A DNA stretch of 64,000 bases, taken from contig OV050033.1 of the NCBI GenBank assembly GCA_920105625.2, forward strand, positions 126,479,821-126,543,820, in the 5' to 3' direction. The translations under genes were made by a program, and so were the position numbers. Shown here in pieces: positions 1 through 8,942 of this stretch. The notes beneath the pieces are model-generated. The model was not told where the DNA came from and did not search any database. It saw only the letters and a program-made list of their open reading frames with translations. This stretch comes from Clusia tigrina (taxonomy: Eukaryota > Arthropoda > Insecta > Diptera > Clusiidae). Position 1 is the first letter of the stretch. Every line of letters begins with the position of its first letter.

Positions 1-271
1 ATTTATGTTGTTTTTTTCGTTTTATCTCACGCACCTCCTGTAGGAGTACTTTCACTTTAATTTATGTTTTTAACTAGTCAAGTTATACGAATTTAAGTAC
101 ACAGGTGCAAGAGTAGACAAATCACATTCTAATCGATGAAGACGGTTTTAGCATAAGTTTCAATTGTTAATTTTGATCGGATTTTAAGTCCCATTAAATT
201 AATATTAAATGTGAAAAGTGCCTGAAAACATGATTTTATATGAAGAGGAAATACTAAATGATCGGCTGGGA
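1..271. other. non-coding DNA
   Basis: AT-rich sequence before the first tandem array. I see no gene, RNA or recognisable mobile element here. Confidence 0.5.
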
Positions 272-430
272 GACGATTAAAGGGATAAACTCAGGCTATG
301 TCGACCAAAGGGAGAATCTCGTGCTATGCCCACTAAAGAGAGAAAGCCAGGCTATGTCGATTTAAGGGAGGAACTCGGGCTACGTCGACTAAAGGCAGAA
401 ACTGGCTATATCGACTAAAGGGAGAAAATA
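272..430 (+). repeat. degenerate 28-bp tandem repeat
   Basis: About five and a half copies of a unit of roughly 26-31 bp. Each reads approximately GACTAAAGGGAGAAACTC followed by a GGCTATGTC core. The copies differ by substitutions and small indels, so the array is old. No ORF is maintained through it. Confidence 0.75.
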
Positions 431-1739
431 ATGCTGATTGATGATATGATGTGATTTTTATGTCACTTGAAAGTAGCAATCATAATGAACACATCTAACG
501 CCTGGAAAGTACAAATTTAATCGATTATGCTTCCTTGTTCCACGTGAGGAGTGATTCCCTAGACGTACCTTTAGTTTGAGCTATGCATTATTTATTAACT
601 TAAAATCATCTCGTCGCTTTGTTGTAAAGATTACTCATTTGGAATTGTTATTCGTACGGGTTGCGTGTGAAGCGTGCCCGCTATTCAAAACGGCCACAAG
701 GCCTTTTCCTTGCCTCAAAGGCAATTAACAATTCAGTCGCCGCAAAGGCTGTTGAGACTAAAAAAGTGAAGACACCAGTCAGTTTTGTTTCTGAAACGGG
801 GTCCTTTATACCCGTTCTGACTTATTTACTAATACAATTATTATTATTCTATGAAACCTATTATTATTACTAATCATATTTTATGCTTAGGTATGGATAA
901 AATTATTAATTTTATTTATCGGTCCGAAATGTATTGACACTCATGTGTCCAAACATTTCGGTTCCCACGAATAAATAGCAAGCAGAATGCTCGCTCCCGC
1001 AGACCGTTCGCAGGCATGTGCATGGCATCGCATTACATGTGCCTGTTCTGGCTATGCAGTCGCTGTAGCGGCGTGTGACGCGGCAGAGGTATTCCGCTTA
1101 GTGCATTCTACATAACTGCTGCACTTCGGCCTGCTATGATATAGTGCTAACAATGTGAATTACGTTATGTGCACTACATTGTTCTCTAGTCTTCGAGCTC
1201 GGTGTGCTCCGTGGATGTTACCATAAACTCTGTTAAAGCTTCTTGCCGACAATAGCAATGACAAAACCTTTTGTTTTATTAACAGTTTTATTGTTAAATT
1301 AATTGTAAAAATTAGGTTAACAGTAGACTGGTCTAATCGTAAATGCATCCTGCAACAGCATAGATTTACTCAATACATAGTAAAAGTTCGCAATTGTTCA
1401 CGTTCAAAGCTGCTCTAAAGATAGTCCAAGATGGAAACAACAACAACGGACAGAATCAACCACAAACATGCGGGCCTAAAACCGGCGGACTTAACAGCCA
1501 GCTGTAACACTTCAAGTTGAGTCCTGGTATGGGATGCACACCTCCACTCTACCGGCCATGCGACATGGATAAATAAATGTATATCACTATTAACATTAAT
1601 TATACCTGCTTGAGTGCGGTTATCCATCCTACCACAATTTTAATACCAAGCATTAATTGTATTTAATAAATGAAATAATATATATTTGGATAATTAAAGT
1701 AATGTGTGTTATAATTTTAAAACGTACCCCCTTCCCTCT
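431..1739. other. non-coding DNA with one hairpin
   Basis: No supported gene. The only clear structure is an inverted repeat: CCGAAATGT at 924-932 and its complement at 953-961, enclosing a second small stem (GACAC/GTGTC). The stretch around 960-1130 is richer in GC than its surroundings and could be decayed mobile DNA, but I could not classify it. Confidence 0.4.
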
Positions 1740-2018
1740 CTGCCGCGTTTTTGCCCTACTTGTGCCTTATATACTCTTTCTGAAGCTTTCTTGACTGCCC
1801 TCTACCCTATCTCTAGGTGTCTCCCTCATACTCCCTCTACTCTTACCACCTATCCAGCCTTTCATCTTCGCTCTTAGTTTGGCGCACTCAGCAGCAGCCA
1901 TAGCAATAGCTGTGCTGAGTAGATCAAACACCTTACTGCCATCCGCCATTGACCCCATTCCCACATTCATTCTCTGGCGCAATTCAGTAACTCCGCCCCT
2001 TCTACCCGCGCACTCACA
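1740..2018 (-). repeat. dispersed LTR/promoter-like repeat, copy 1
   Basis: Read on the minus strand, this stretch closely matches 8611-8942 on the plus strand. Shared blocks include GGGTCAATGGCGGA, GCTATGGCTGCTGCTGAG, AAGATGAAAGGCTGGA, GAGGGAGACACCTAGAGATA and a TATATAA box (minus strand, 1767-1773) followed by GCACAAGTAG. The two copies differ by perhaps 15-20 percent by eye and lie in opposite orientation about 7 kb apart. A short frame (MADGSKVFDL... onward) stays open in this copy and is partly matched in the other, so part of it may once have coded. The TATA box near the end of the shared block suggests an LTR or internal promoter of a retroelement, but neither terminal dinucleotides nor a primer site could be confirmed. 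Confidence 0.6.
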
Positions 2019-2562
2019 CATTCATCATGATTCAACCTCCGATAGACAGTTCTTTATCGAACTAAGCGCCGGTTTATGTATCGGCTATAATATCTTCACA
2101 AAACTGTAGCATTCCAGTGGGGGTCAATCTTTCGACCAAAGCTCTGGATAGGTACACAAAGGAGACACCGCCGACCGCAATTGAAATTGTCGGGTAGAAC
2201 CAAGTACAATGTGATTTTCATAATAGAATATTCTCATAATGATCTTCAGGATATGGTACTATATATAGAAGCATATAAGATGCAGTAAAATATATAATTA
2301 TATATATAAGAAATGGTGGGTATTATATTTGGTGTACACATAGATTTATAGATATTGCTCTACATTCAAAATAACCCCCTTGATAACTTTGTTCTAGTCG
2401 CCAGAGATGGTGATATAGGTCGGTGGTATGCACTACAATTTCCATCACCAGATTTGATATCAAAATGTGACTAACGTCATTTACTTTCAGTCAGGTCATA
2501 TCAGAGAGCCGATTATGAAAAGAGAATGGCCTTGCATGTTGCTTTAGGCTTATCTCTCCCGC
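2019..2562. other. non-coding DNA
   Basis: AT-rich flank between the dispersed repeat and the minisatellite. No gene or further repeat recognised. Confidence 0.4.
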
Positions 2563-2913
2563 AGAGTGAACTAATCACTCTTGTAGAATAAACTAATCAC
2601 TCTTGTAGAATAAACTAATCACTCTTGTAGAGTAAACTAATCACTTGTAGAGTAAACTAATCACTCCTGTAAGTAAAGTAAACTAATCACTCCTGTAAGT
2701 AAAGTAAACTAATCACTCCTGTAAGTAAAGTAAACTAATCACTCCTGTAAGTAAAGTAAACTAATCACTCCTGTAAGTAAAGTAAACTAATCACTCCTGT
2801 AAGTAAAGTAAACTAATCACTCCTGTAAGTAAAGTAAACTAATCACTCCTGTAAGTAAAGTAAACTAATCACTCCTGTAAGTAAAGTAAACTAATCACTC
2901 CTGTAAGTAAAGT
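2563..2913 (+). repeat. 26-bp minisatellite, left half
   Basis: The array starts with about four 22-bp units (AATAAACTAATCACTCTTGT type). It then changes to ten units of exactly 26 bp built on ACTAATCACTCCTGTAAG followed by TAAAGTAA; the CACTCCTGT core recurs every 26 bp from 2662 to 2896. The 26-bp form looks like the 22-bp form with an added GTAA step. The array breaks off at the tail of the LINE at 2912 and resumes after it at 5178. Confidence 0.95.
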
Positions 2914-5177
2914 GAGTGAGTGAGTGAGTGAGTGAGGTTTATTTCAATTATTCTTTTTACAATTTTTGTTACAATTTCATGGTATCTCGCGAAGCCTTTA
3001 AGGCTTGTCTGCGAGAAAATTTGAAATAATAATAAATTAATTAATTAATAATAACAATAGATATTCAAATAATAAATTACAATAGTTCAATTAGAGTACA
3101 AATTTAAAGGACGATTATAAGTTATAAATTTAAAGTATAATTATAAAGTACAAATATAAAATTTAGAAACTTATCAAGGAGCAATGTAATTGAATAAGAA
3201 GAAGGAAAAAGAGTACAATTTAAAACATTATTATTGGTACATGGGTGACCATTATTTAGAAGCGAAAATAAACATTATTTAGAAGTGAAAATAAACATTA
3301 GTTCTGAATATAATGGAGTTTGATGTTTCTATTTCGCTGATGTTTCGGAGCTTGGTGATCGTTCGCTATGTTTGATGGCAGCTGATTCAGAATTTTGGGT
3401 ATAACAACATCGAGAGTGCGTTTTCCATAATTGTTGTAGAAATGGGCAACTTTAACTCTCCCGCCTGTTCGGTGTCGCGTGCTATACTCGTGTTGAATTG
3501 GAATCCTGAAGCGCTTGTCGTCGAAGAACTCGCTTAGTAGACTGCTCTTAAATAGGTCATCAACCGTCAAGACTTGGAGGTGCTTCCAGACTGGGATACT
3601 GCTGTCGTGACGGTGGTAGGTTTTTTTCTTGGCCAGTATTTTAAGAATGGCGTTTTGACTTTTTTGTGCGTCAGAGCAGTGGGTTGACGAGCCCCATGCG
3701 GTGATGCCGTGGCGGATGTAAGATTCGCAAAGTGCGAAGTAAGCCTGCCTGAGTACCGAGTAGTTACATGCGTAGCTTAGGTGGTGCATCATATACGATG
3801 TTCTGCGTAGTTTTGCTCGGAGTTGTTTGATGTGTGCGTGCCATTTCAAGTGTGTGTCCACGACCACGCCCAGGTATTTATATTCTTCCACTATTTCAAT
3901 TATTGTTTGGCAATCGTCATCTGAGGAGCTTCTGGTTTGGCGAATGTGCAGGCATGACGTACTATGAAATTTTATTTGTATCTGGGATCGTGGCATGTGT
4001 ATCGAGCGAATGTGCATAATTTTTGTTTTTGCAGCATTTATCGATAGACCATTATCGTGAGACCATCTTGCAATAGCATCGAGCTCGCTTTGCATTATTT
4101 TTGTTGCAGTGTTAAGATCCTTATGTGCAACCACTATGGCAGTGTCATCGGCGTAGGCATAAACTTTGCTGTTCTGGAGCGCTCTCAACATTCCGTTTGC
4201 GTAAATTATATATAGAAGTGGTCCCAGTTTGGATCCTTGTGGTACGCCGTGTTTAGTGTATACTGGCGCGCTTAGATTGTCTTTAATTTTTACTTGGTAA
4301 GAGCGTAATGTCAGGTAATTTTCAAGCCATTTAAGGCACTCACCTCGAAGACCGGCGCGTTCGATTGCTTCCAAGAGTTTTTTATGAGACAGCGTGTCGA
4401 AAGCTTTACTAAAATCGACGAAAAGTACCAGGCTGTGACAATTCTTGCTCAGATTTTCATTCAAATCGCTTGCAAAGTTACCAAGAAGCTTGTTAATATT
4501 TTTCCCTTTTTGGAAGCCATACTGGTTACTTGCAATTATTTGATATTTTTCAATAAAAACGTTGAGCCTGCGCAGCACGATTTCCTCAATTATTTTTTCT
4601 AGCACCGGCAATATCGCTATTGGTCGATAGTTACCAACATCTGACTTATCCCCGCTTTTATAAATAGGCCGAATAGTTGAGAGTTTAAGTGCTTGTGGCA
4701 TCTTATTCTGTTCGAGGCTCATGTTGATAAGTTTTGTTATTACCGGAGCCATCACTACAGCATTATTTTTCAGGTCTGCTGGTCGGATCGCATCGTGTCC
4801 TGGACTTTTTTGAGAATTCAGACCGTAGAGTATGTTCAGGACTTCGACTTCACTCGCGTTTTCCATGTAAATTGAGTTTCTTATGTTTAAGTTTGTGGTG
4901 TGAAAGGTTTTAATATCGCATTCATGTATGGTGTTTTGGATATTTTGATCAATGCTGACAGCAAATTTATTTGTTAATGTCTGTAAATCATCGTTTTTGA
5001 AATTTTTAATCAATATATCGTCTAATTGATTGCTTTTTTTGCCAATAATTTCATTAACGATTTGCCATGTTTTTTTTAAATCGTACTTGTTTTTGTAAAA
5101 TTGATTTTTATAATAATCGTTTTTCGCGCGTTCTAATTTTTTGTTTAATATATTTCTGAAAGTTTTACTAACTACTG
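2912..5177 (-). mobile_element. 5'-truncated CR1-like non-LTR retrotransposon
   Basis: This insertion of about 2.27 kb, on the minus strand, divides the 26-bp minisatellite. Its 3' end is the left boundary and consists of a simple tail, (GTGA)n on the plus strand or (TCAC)n on the element strand, rather than poly(A). Microsatellite-like tails are typical of the CR1/L2/Daphne group and of some other LINEs. The 5' boundary lies within the coding region at about 5177, so the 5' UTR and endonuclease-coding part are missing, as expected from incomplete target-primed reverse transcription. AAAGT occurs at both junctions (2908-2912 and 5178-5182) and could be a short target duplication. It is also part of the array unit, so that is uncertain. 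Confidence 0.85.
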
Positions 5178-5178
5178 A
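3298..5178 (-). CDS. LINE reverse transcriptase, N-terminally truncated
   Basis: Open frame of about 626 residues encoding the reverse transcriptase half of a non-LTR retrotransposon ORF2. All core motifs are intact: a fingers region with IRPIYKSGDKSDVGNYRPI, palm motif A VDFSKAFDTL, motif B HGVPQGSKLGPLLY, the catalytic YAYADDTAIV box, motif D with NAAKTKIMHI, and YKYLGVVVDTHLKWHAHI after it. A linker like KTWQIVNEIIGKKSN precedes the RT, and an arginine-rich C-terminal region follows. The upstream endonuclease is absent. The first five codons read from 5193, including a GTG, are minisatellite sequence, so there is no true start. The intact frame over 1.88 kb suggests a fairly recent insertion. 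The motif style fits the CR1/L2/Daphne group better than Jockey or R1, but the clade is inferred by eye. Confidence 0.9.
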   Translation of the reverse strand, partial: SVVSKTFRNILNKKLERAKNDYYKNQFYKNKYDLKKTWQIVNEIIGKKSNQLDDILIKNFKNDDLQTLTNKFAVSIDQNIQNTIHECDIKTFHTTNLNIRNSIYMENASEVEVLNILYGLNSQKSPGHDAIRPADLKNNAVVMAPVITKLINMSLEQNKMPQALKLSTIRPIYKSGDKSDVGNYRPIAILPVLEKIIEEIVLRRLNVFIEKYQIIASNQYGFQKGKNINKLLGNFASDLNENLSKNCHSLVLFVDFSKAFDTLSHKKLLEAIERAGLRGECLKWLENYLTLRSYQVKIKDNLSAPVYTKHGVPQGSKLGPLLYIIYANGMLRALQNSKVYAYADDTAIVVAHKDLNTATKIMQSELDAIARWSHDNGLSINAAKTKIMHIRSIHMPRSQIQIKFHSTSCLHIRQTRSSSDDDCQTIIEIVEEYKYLGVVVDTHLKWHAHIKQLRAKLRRTSYMMHHLSYACNYSVLRQAYFALCESYIRHGITAWGSSTHCSDAQKSQNAILKILAKKKTYHRHDSSIPVWKHLQVLTVDDLFKSSLLSEFFDDKRFRIPIQHEYSTRHRTGGRVKVAHFYNNYGKRTLDVVIPKILNQLPSNIANDHQAPKHQRNRNIKLHYIQN

Positions 5179-5747
5179 AAGTAAACTAATCACTCCTGTA
5201 AGTAAAGTAAACTAATCACTCCTGTAAGTAAAGTAAACTAATCACTCCTGTAAGTAAAGTAAACTAATCACTCCTGTAAGTAAAGTAAACTAATCACTCC
5301 TGTAAGTAAAGTAAACTAATCACTCCTGTAAGTAAAGTAAACTAATCACTCCTGTAAGTAAAGTAAACTAATCACTCCTGTAAGTAAAGTAAACTAATCA
5401 CTCCTGTAAGTAAAGTAAACTAATCACTCCTGTAAGTAAAGTAAACTAATCACTCCTGTAAGTAAAGTAAACTAATCACTCCTGTAAGTAAAGTAAACTA
5501 ATCACTCCTGTAAGTAAAGTAAACTAATCACTCCTGTAAGTAAAGTAAACTAATCACTCCTGTAAGTAAAGTAAACTAATCACTCCTGTAAGTAAAGTAA
5601 ACTAATCACTCCTGTAAGTAAAGTAAACTAATCACTCCTGTAAGTAAAGTAAACTAATCACTCCTGTAAGTAAAGTAAACTAATCACTCCTGTAAGTAAA
5701 GTAAACTAATCACTCCTGTAAGTAAAGTAAACTAATCACTCCTGTAG
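5178..5747 (+). repeat. 26-bp minisatellite, right half
   Basis: About 22 almost identical 26-bp units with the same core as the left half (ACTAATCACTCCTGTAAG). The array ends in a variant unit whose CTGTAGAGG ending recalls the older 22-bp units at the far left edge. Copies are nearly perfect, which indicates recent expansion or homogenisation. With the left half there are at least 32 copies of the 26-bp form. Confidence 0.95.
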
Positions 5748-6684
5748 AGGAAACTACTAAAACTACACTGTGTAGTTACCTACCTGAGACGACGGATCTA
5801 AGTGGTTTGTGTATTGACTCTACTCGCAGTTAAAGTAACCGAATATAAAGTAATCAGTGACTTGTTTCACTGTTGAACTTACCAGTGACTTGAGTCACTT
5901 TCTTCAAAACTCCGCTTACCAAATATCCTTTACTAAACTCGTCACTAGAGTCGAGTAGCCGACATGTGGCGATAGTTTTGAACGTTAATGAATAAGCAAT
6001 GACCTCAAATCGGGTATAATTGAAGTTTTATTTTTGTGTTTCTCATTAATTGTACATTCACAACTTTCGGCATTATACGTTTATGGCCAAATATGTTAAA
6101 AATAAGTTTCATTTAAGTATTCTAGACATTGTTTCGTGAACGTGCAGGGTTACAGGGTGCAGAGAATACCGAAAACTTAATAGTAAAGTAATTACAAAGC
6201 AAGACATACAGAATAGTACCAAATTTGTAAATGTAAATTATGCTTAAAATATATTAAAGCTAAAAATATCTAAATAAATACACTAAAATGAATTTCACTA
6301 ACTTCCTCTTAAAGGAAAGCAAACAACTAATACACTTTTTAAAAACCTCACACACTCCAATATGGAAAAAGATTCATATAAATCTGAGATGCGAAGCGGC
6401 TTAGGTGGGGAGAGGCGGATATGATGAGATATTTTAGTTACTTGATGACTCGCAAGTATATTTTTTCCATTAATTATATTTAAAATGAACTGCACTGGAC
6501 AGATTGTGGGAACATTTGGTAAGATCTTAAATCCTACACTTAATAAATTCCTCGTTTGCCAATTCGGATATCTTCAGCTTCTGCACTAAAACACCCTTTC
6601 ATGCCGCGATTAGTTAAAATAATGCGACTGAAATTGCCACGTAATTTAGGTGTCCTTAAACTTCTGCTTAGTTGGAACGCTGCC
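5748..6684. other. non-coding DNA, includes 3' flank of HCF-like gene
   Basis: No ORF of note. On the minus strand this is the 3' untranslated and downstream region of the HCF-like gene. An AATAAA lies on the minus strand near 6030, but I cannot tell which polyadenylation site is used. Short GTGACTT/AAGTCAC motifs recur at 5850-5900. Confidence 0.4.
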
Positions 6685-7830
6685 TCAGTTATCTTCGGGC
6701 TGGTTGGCGGCAGCCGGTAGTAAAATAACCCTACCTCCGGTAGCCTTAAAACGCTTGTTGGCCGCCGCATTCAGACTTTGCTCGGCTTTGGCCGCGGCAG
6801 CTGCTGCGGCTGCCGCTGCATTTGCGGCCGCCTGTTGAGGATCCTGCAGCCATCTGACTTGCGTGGCCGGGCCATAGCCTTTGGCATTGCGCGCCGCTAT
6901 GCGAAATATGATTGCCGGCTTGTTGGAGCAATCGACATGAGCGGCCGCCAGGGAACCGTGTGGCACTACGCACTGATTGGCCGCGCCTATGTAGACACGC
7001 ACAAACGCCAGTTGGGCGGGCGAACGTTGCAGCAAGCTGGATTTGGGGTCCTTCTCCTTACCGGGCTTCACCGCCAAATAGACGGAGTATTCTACAATCT
7101 CGTTGGTGGCGCGGCAACTCGGGGGCGGTTCCCACGTCAACTGGGCGCCCTCGGCAGATTTTGATATTTTAATAGCAGAAGGAGCACCCGGAAAACCAGG
7201 CAGACAAGTTTTGAAGCTCGCCACTTCGCTCCAATCGCTGGCGCCGCTCGTGTTGATGGCTCGCAAGCGAAAACGATAGGCCGCTCCTGGCTCCAAACTA
7301 ATGCGCGGAAAGTCAGCCAACTCCGGCAGGTCATTTGCGGTGATGTCAAGTCCTGCTGACGTCCAAACCTTGTTGTCGACATAATTGGACACATTGGTGG
7401 AGAGACCCTGAAATATGCCCACAGTATGCCACTTGGCATCCTCCTCAGATATAATCCTGTTAATTGCGATAGCTGCCTCCGAATTTTGTATCTCTGTGCT
7501 TGGTGTGGCTGTAGTCTGTGGCGTTGCACTGGCCGAGGGGGCGGTGGGGGTGGTGCTGCTGACACTGCTCGTTGAAGTGCTAGAAGTTGTGACGGCTGTA
7601 TTAGTCTGCTGCTGCTCCGTGTCTGAGCTGAGATTGCTTGCTTCTCCAGAGGTTGCGGACTTTGTCATAGGATGATCCTGACCTTCTTCGGCGCTTTCAT
7701 CTGTTGACTTTGCGGGCTGCTCTGATGGCGTCGGACCTTCTGCCGCGGGAGTTTCCCCACTTTGACTAGTGCCTTCTGTTGTTGTGGTGGCGCTTTCAGC
7801 GTTCGTTGATTCTGTCGCTTCCAATTCCAT
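6685..7830 (-). CDS. Hcf: HCF C-terminal fibronectin-III protein (host cell factor C-subunit only)
   Basis: 381 codons, one uninterrupted frame. Residues 1-125 are acidic and Ser/Thr-rich low complexity. About 130-210 and 212-330 are the paired fibronectin type III repeats of the HCF C-terminal (self-association) region, with the very conserved stretches SFKTCLPGFPGAP, AIKISKSAEGAQLTWEPP, PAQLAFVRVY and AIIFRIAARNAKGYGPATQV. An alanine tract follows at about 336-350, then a basic ANKRFK segment that may act as a nuclear localisation signal. HCF is a nuclear scaffold for chromatin modifiers. In known HCF proteins this module comes after an N-terminal Kelch propeller and is held to the N-subunit after proteolytic maturation. 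No Kelch exon is visible on this strand up to the window end. An in-frame TAA sits four codons before the ATG (7840-7842), so the ORF looks self-contained. It is either an independent C-terminal-only gene or retrocopy, or the last exon of a long-intron Hcf gene with a splice acceptor inside the ORF. Confidence 0.85.
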   Translation of the reverse strand: MELEATESTNAESATTTTEGTSQSGETPAAEGPTPSEQPAKSTDESAEEGQDHPMTKSATSGEASNLSSDTEQQQTNTAVTTSSTSTSSVSSTTPTAPSASATPQTTATPSTEIQNSEAAIAINRIISEEDAKWHTVGIFQGLSTNVSNYVDNKVWTSAGLDITANDLPELADFPRISLEPGAAYRFRLRAINTSGASDWSEVASFKTCLPGFPGAPSAIKISKSAEGAQLTWEPPPSCRATNEIVEYSVYLAVKPGKEKDPKSSLLQRSPAQLAFVRVYIGAANQCVVPHGSLAAAHVDCSNKPAIIFRIAARNAKGYGPATQVRWLQDPQQAAANAAAAAAAAAAKAEQSLNAAANKRFKATGGRVILLPAAANQPEDN

Positions 7831-8610
7831 TTCGTGACTTTATAACACTTTGCTTTGTAATTCTAATTTATAAATTTAAATTGCGACCGTCTCGTAGAAA
7901 AACGTATTTCAATACCAAAAAATGTCTGGGAGCGAATAACAAGGTGACCGCAGTGCAGCTGTAGCTTAGGCCGGAATGTTTATTAGGCTACAATAGTGGC
8001 ACATAAGACATTATGCTGTACTAGCTCAGAGGCTGCAATTGAAACTTTTGGGAATTAATCTGATGAAATTATTATAGATGAAATCAAACACTATTTAGTA
8101 GTAAAAATAAGTTGCAATTTGACATTAACATTTAATAATTCACGCTGTGCACCGTGTTTTAGAGTTAGTTGTATCGTTTACCTTTCAAATAAGGCATAGT
8201 TTGGGAGTGCAATAAGGACACTATCTTATTGTATCTCTGTTGCTTTCATATCAGCTATCAACTAGCGTTCTATATTAGTTAATTTCAATGACATGCCATC
8301 TCGTTTCCACACAATTTGGAACAATTGTACACAAACAAATGTAAATGTTTTAGAAGCACTGTTGCCGATTTTGTAGTTGCCACATATTCATAGTTTTTGT
8401 GTCGGAAATATCAAATTATAGTGGACTAGATTCTGAGAGAGTATTATTATTTATTTATTTATTTATTTTATCAGTAAAAATGAAAGTTGAAGAGAGGCAA
8501 AGCGCAAGTAGTTTTTTAATTTTAATGTTAAAAAATGATTTAAATTTTTCCTGATTCTGTTGTATTTTATTTATAACATTTAAATTCCTTTGGAATGAAT
8601 GATATATTAT
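7831..8610. other. 5' flank of HCF-like gene, non-coding
   Basis: Upstream region of the HCF-like ORF. On the minus strand a pyrimidine-rich stretch ending in CTCCCAG near 7923 could be a splice acceptor for a 5' UTR exon. This is only a possibility. A (TTTA)n microsatellite lies at about 8444-8467. No other gene seen. Confidence 0.4.
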
Positions 8611-8709
8611 TGAGTGAGTGAAAGGGGGCGGAGTTAATGAATGCGGTCCGAGAATGTATGTGGAAAGTGGGAATGGGGGTCAATGGCGGACAGCAGTAAG
8701 CTGTTTGAC

Positions 8710-8783
8710 CCAAATACTCTCTATTATCATTATAGAGTCTCTATTAACATTATAGAGCCTCTATTATCATTATAGAGTATTTG
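8710..8783. repeat. triple palindrome block
   Basis: Three consecutive 19-bp palindromes CTCTATTATCATTATAGAG (8719-8737), CTCTATTAACATTATAGAG (8739-8757) and CTCTATTATCATTATAGAG (8759-8777), with a 20-bp period. They are enclosed by a larger inverted pair, CCAAATACTCT at the left and AGAGTATTTGG at the right. The block interrupts an otherwise alignable repeat. Confidence 0.85.
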
Positions 8784-8914
8784 GCTATGGCTGCTGCTGA
8801 GTGGGTCAAACTAGGAGAGAAGATGAAAGGCTGGACAGGTGGTAAGAGCACAGGGAGTATGAGGGAGACACCTAGAGATAGGGTAGCGAGAAGTCAAAGA
8901 AGCTTCAGAAAGAG

Positions 8915-8921
8915 TATATAA
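8915..8921 (+). promoter_or_regulatory. TATA box of the dispersed repeat
   Basis: TATATAAG in a block conserved between the two repeat copies (8915-8921 here, 1767-1773 minus strand in the other). Conservation of the box within a diverged repeat suggests it is the core promoter of the element. Confidence 0.45.
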
Positions 8922-8942
8922 GACACAAGTAGAGGAAAAACG

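Larger units (their letters stand above)
8611..8942 (+). repeat. dispersed LTR/promoter-like repeat, copy 2
   Basis: Plus-strand copy of the repeat also found inverted at 1740-2018. It keeps the GGGTCAATGGCGGA, GCTATGGCTGCTGCTGAG, AAGATGAAAGGCTGGA and GAGGGAGACACCTAGAGATA blocks and the TATATAA box at 8915-8921. About 20 bp present in copy 1 (CTACTCAGCACAGCTATT region) is replaced here by a palindromic block at 8710-8783. Sequence after 8942 has no counterpart in copy 1, so the full element may continue to the right as a leader. The retroelement assignment is inferred from the TATA position and the dispersed, diverged copies. Confidence 0.6.

Noticed and set aside
924..961. Hairpin as a possible RNA gene or transposon terminus
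   Set aside because: A single 9-bp stem with an inner 5-bp stem is not enough to support either, and no partner copy was seen in the window.
2563..5747. CRISPR-like repeat array
   Set aside because: There are no unique spacers between the 26-bp units. It is a head-to-tail minisatellite in an animal genome.
6650..7675. Long frames on the plus strand and in other minus-strand frames opposite the HCF-like gene
   Set aside because: They are shadows of the GC-rich coding sequence of the HCF-like ORF and match nothing.
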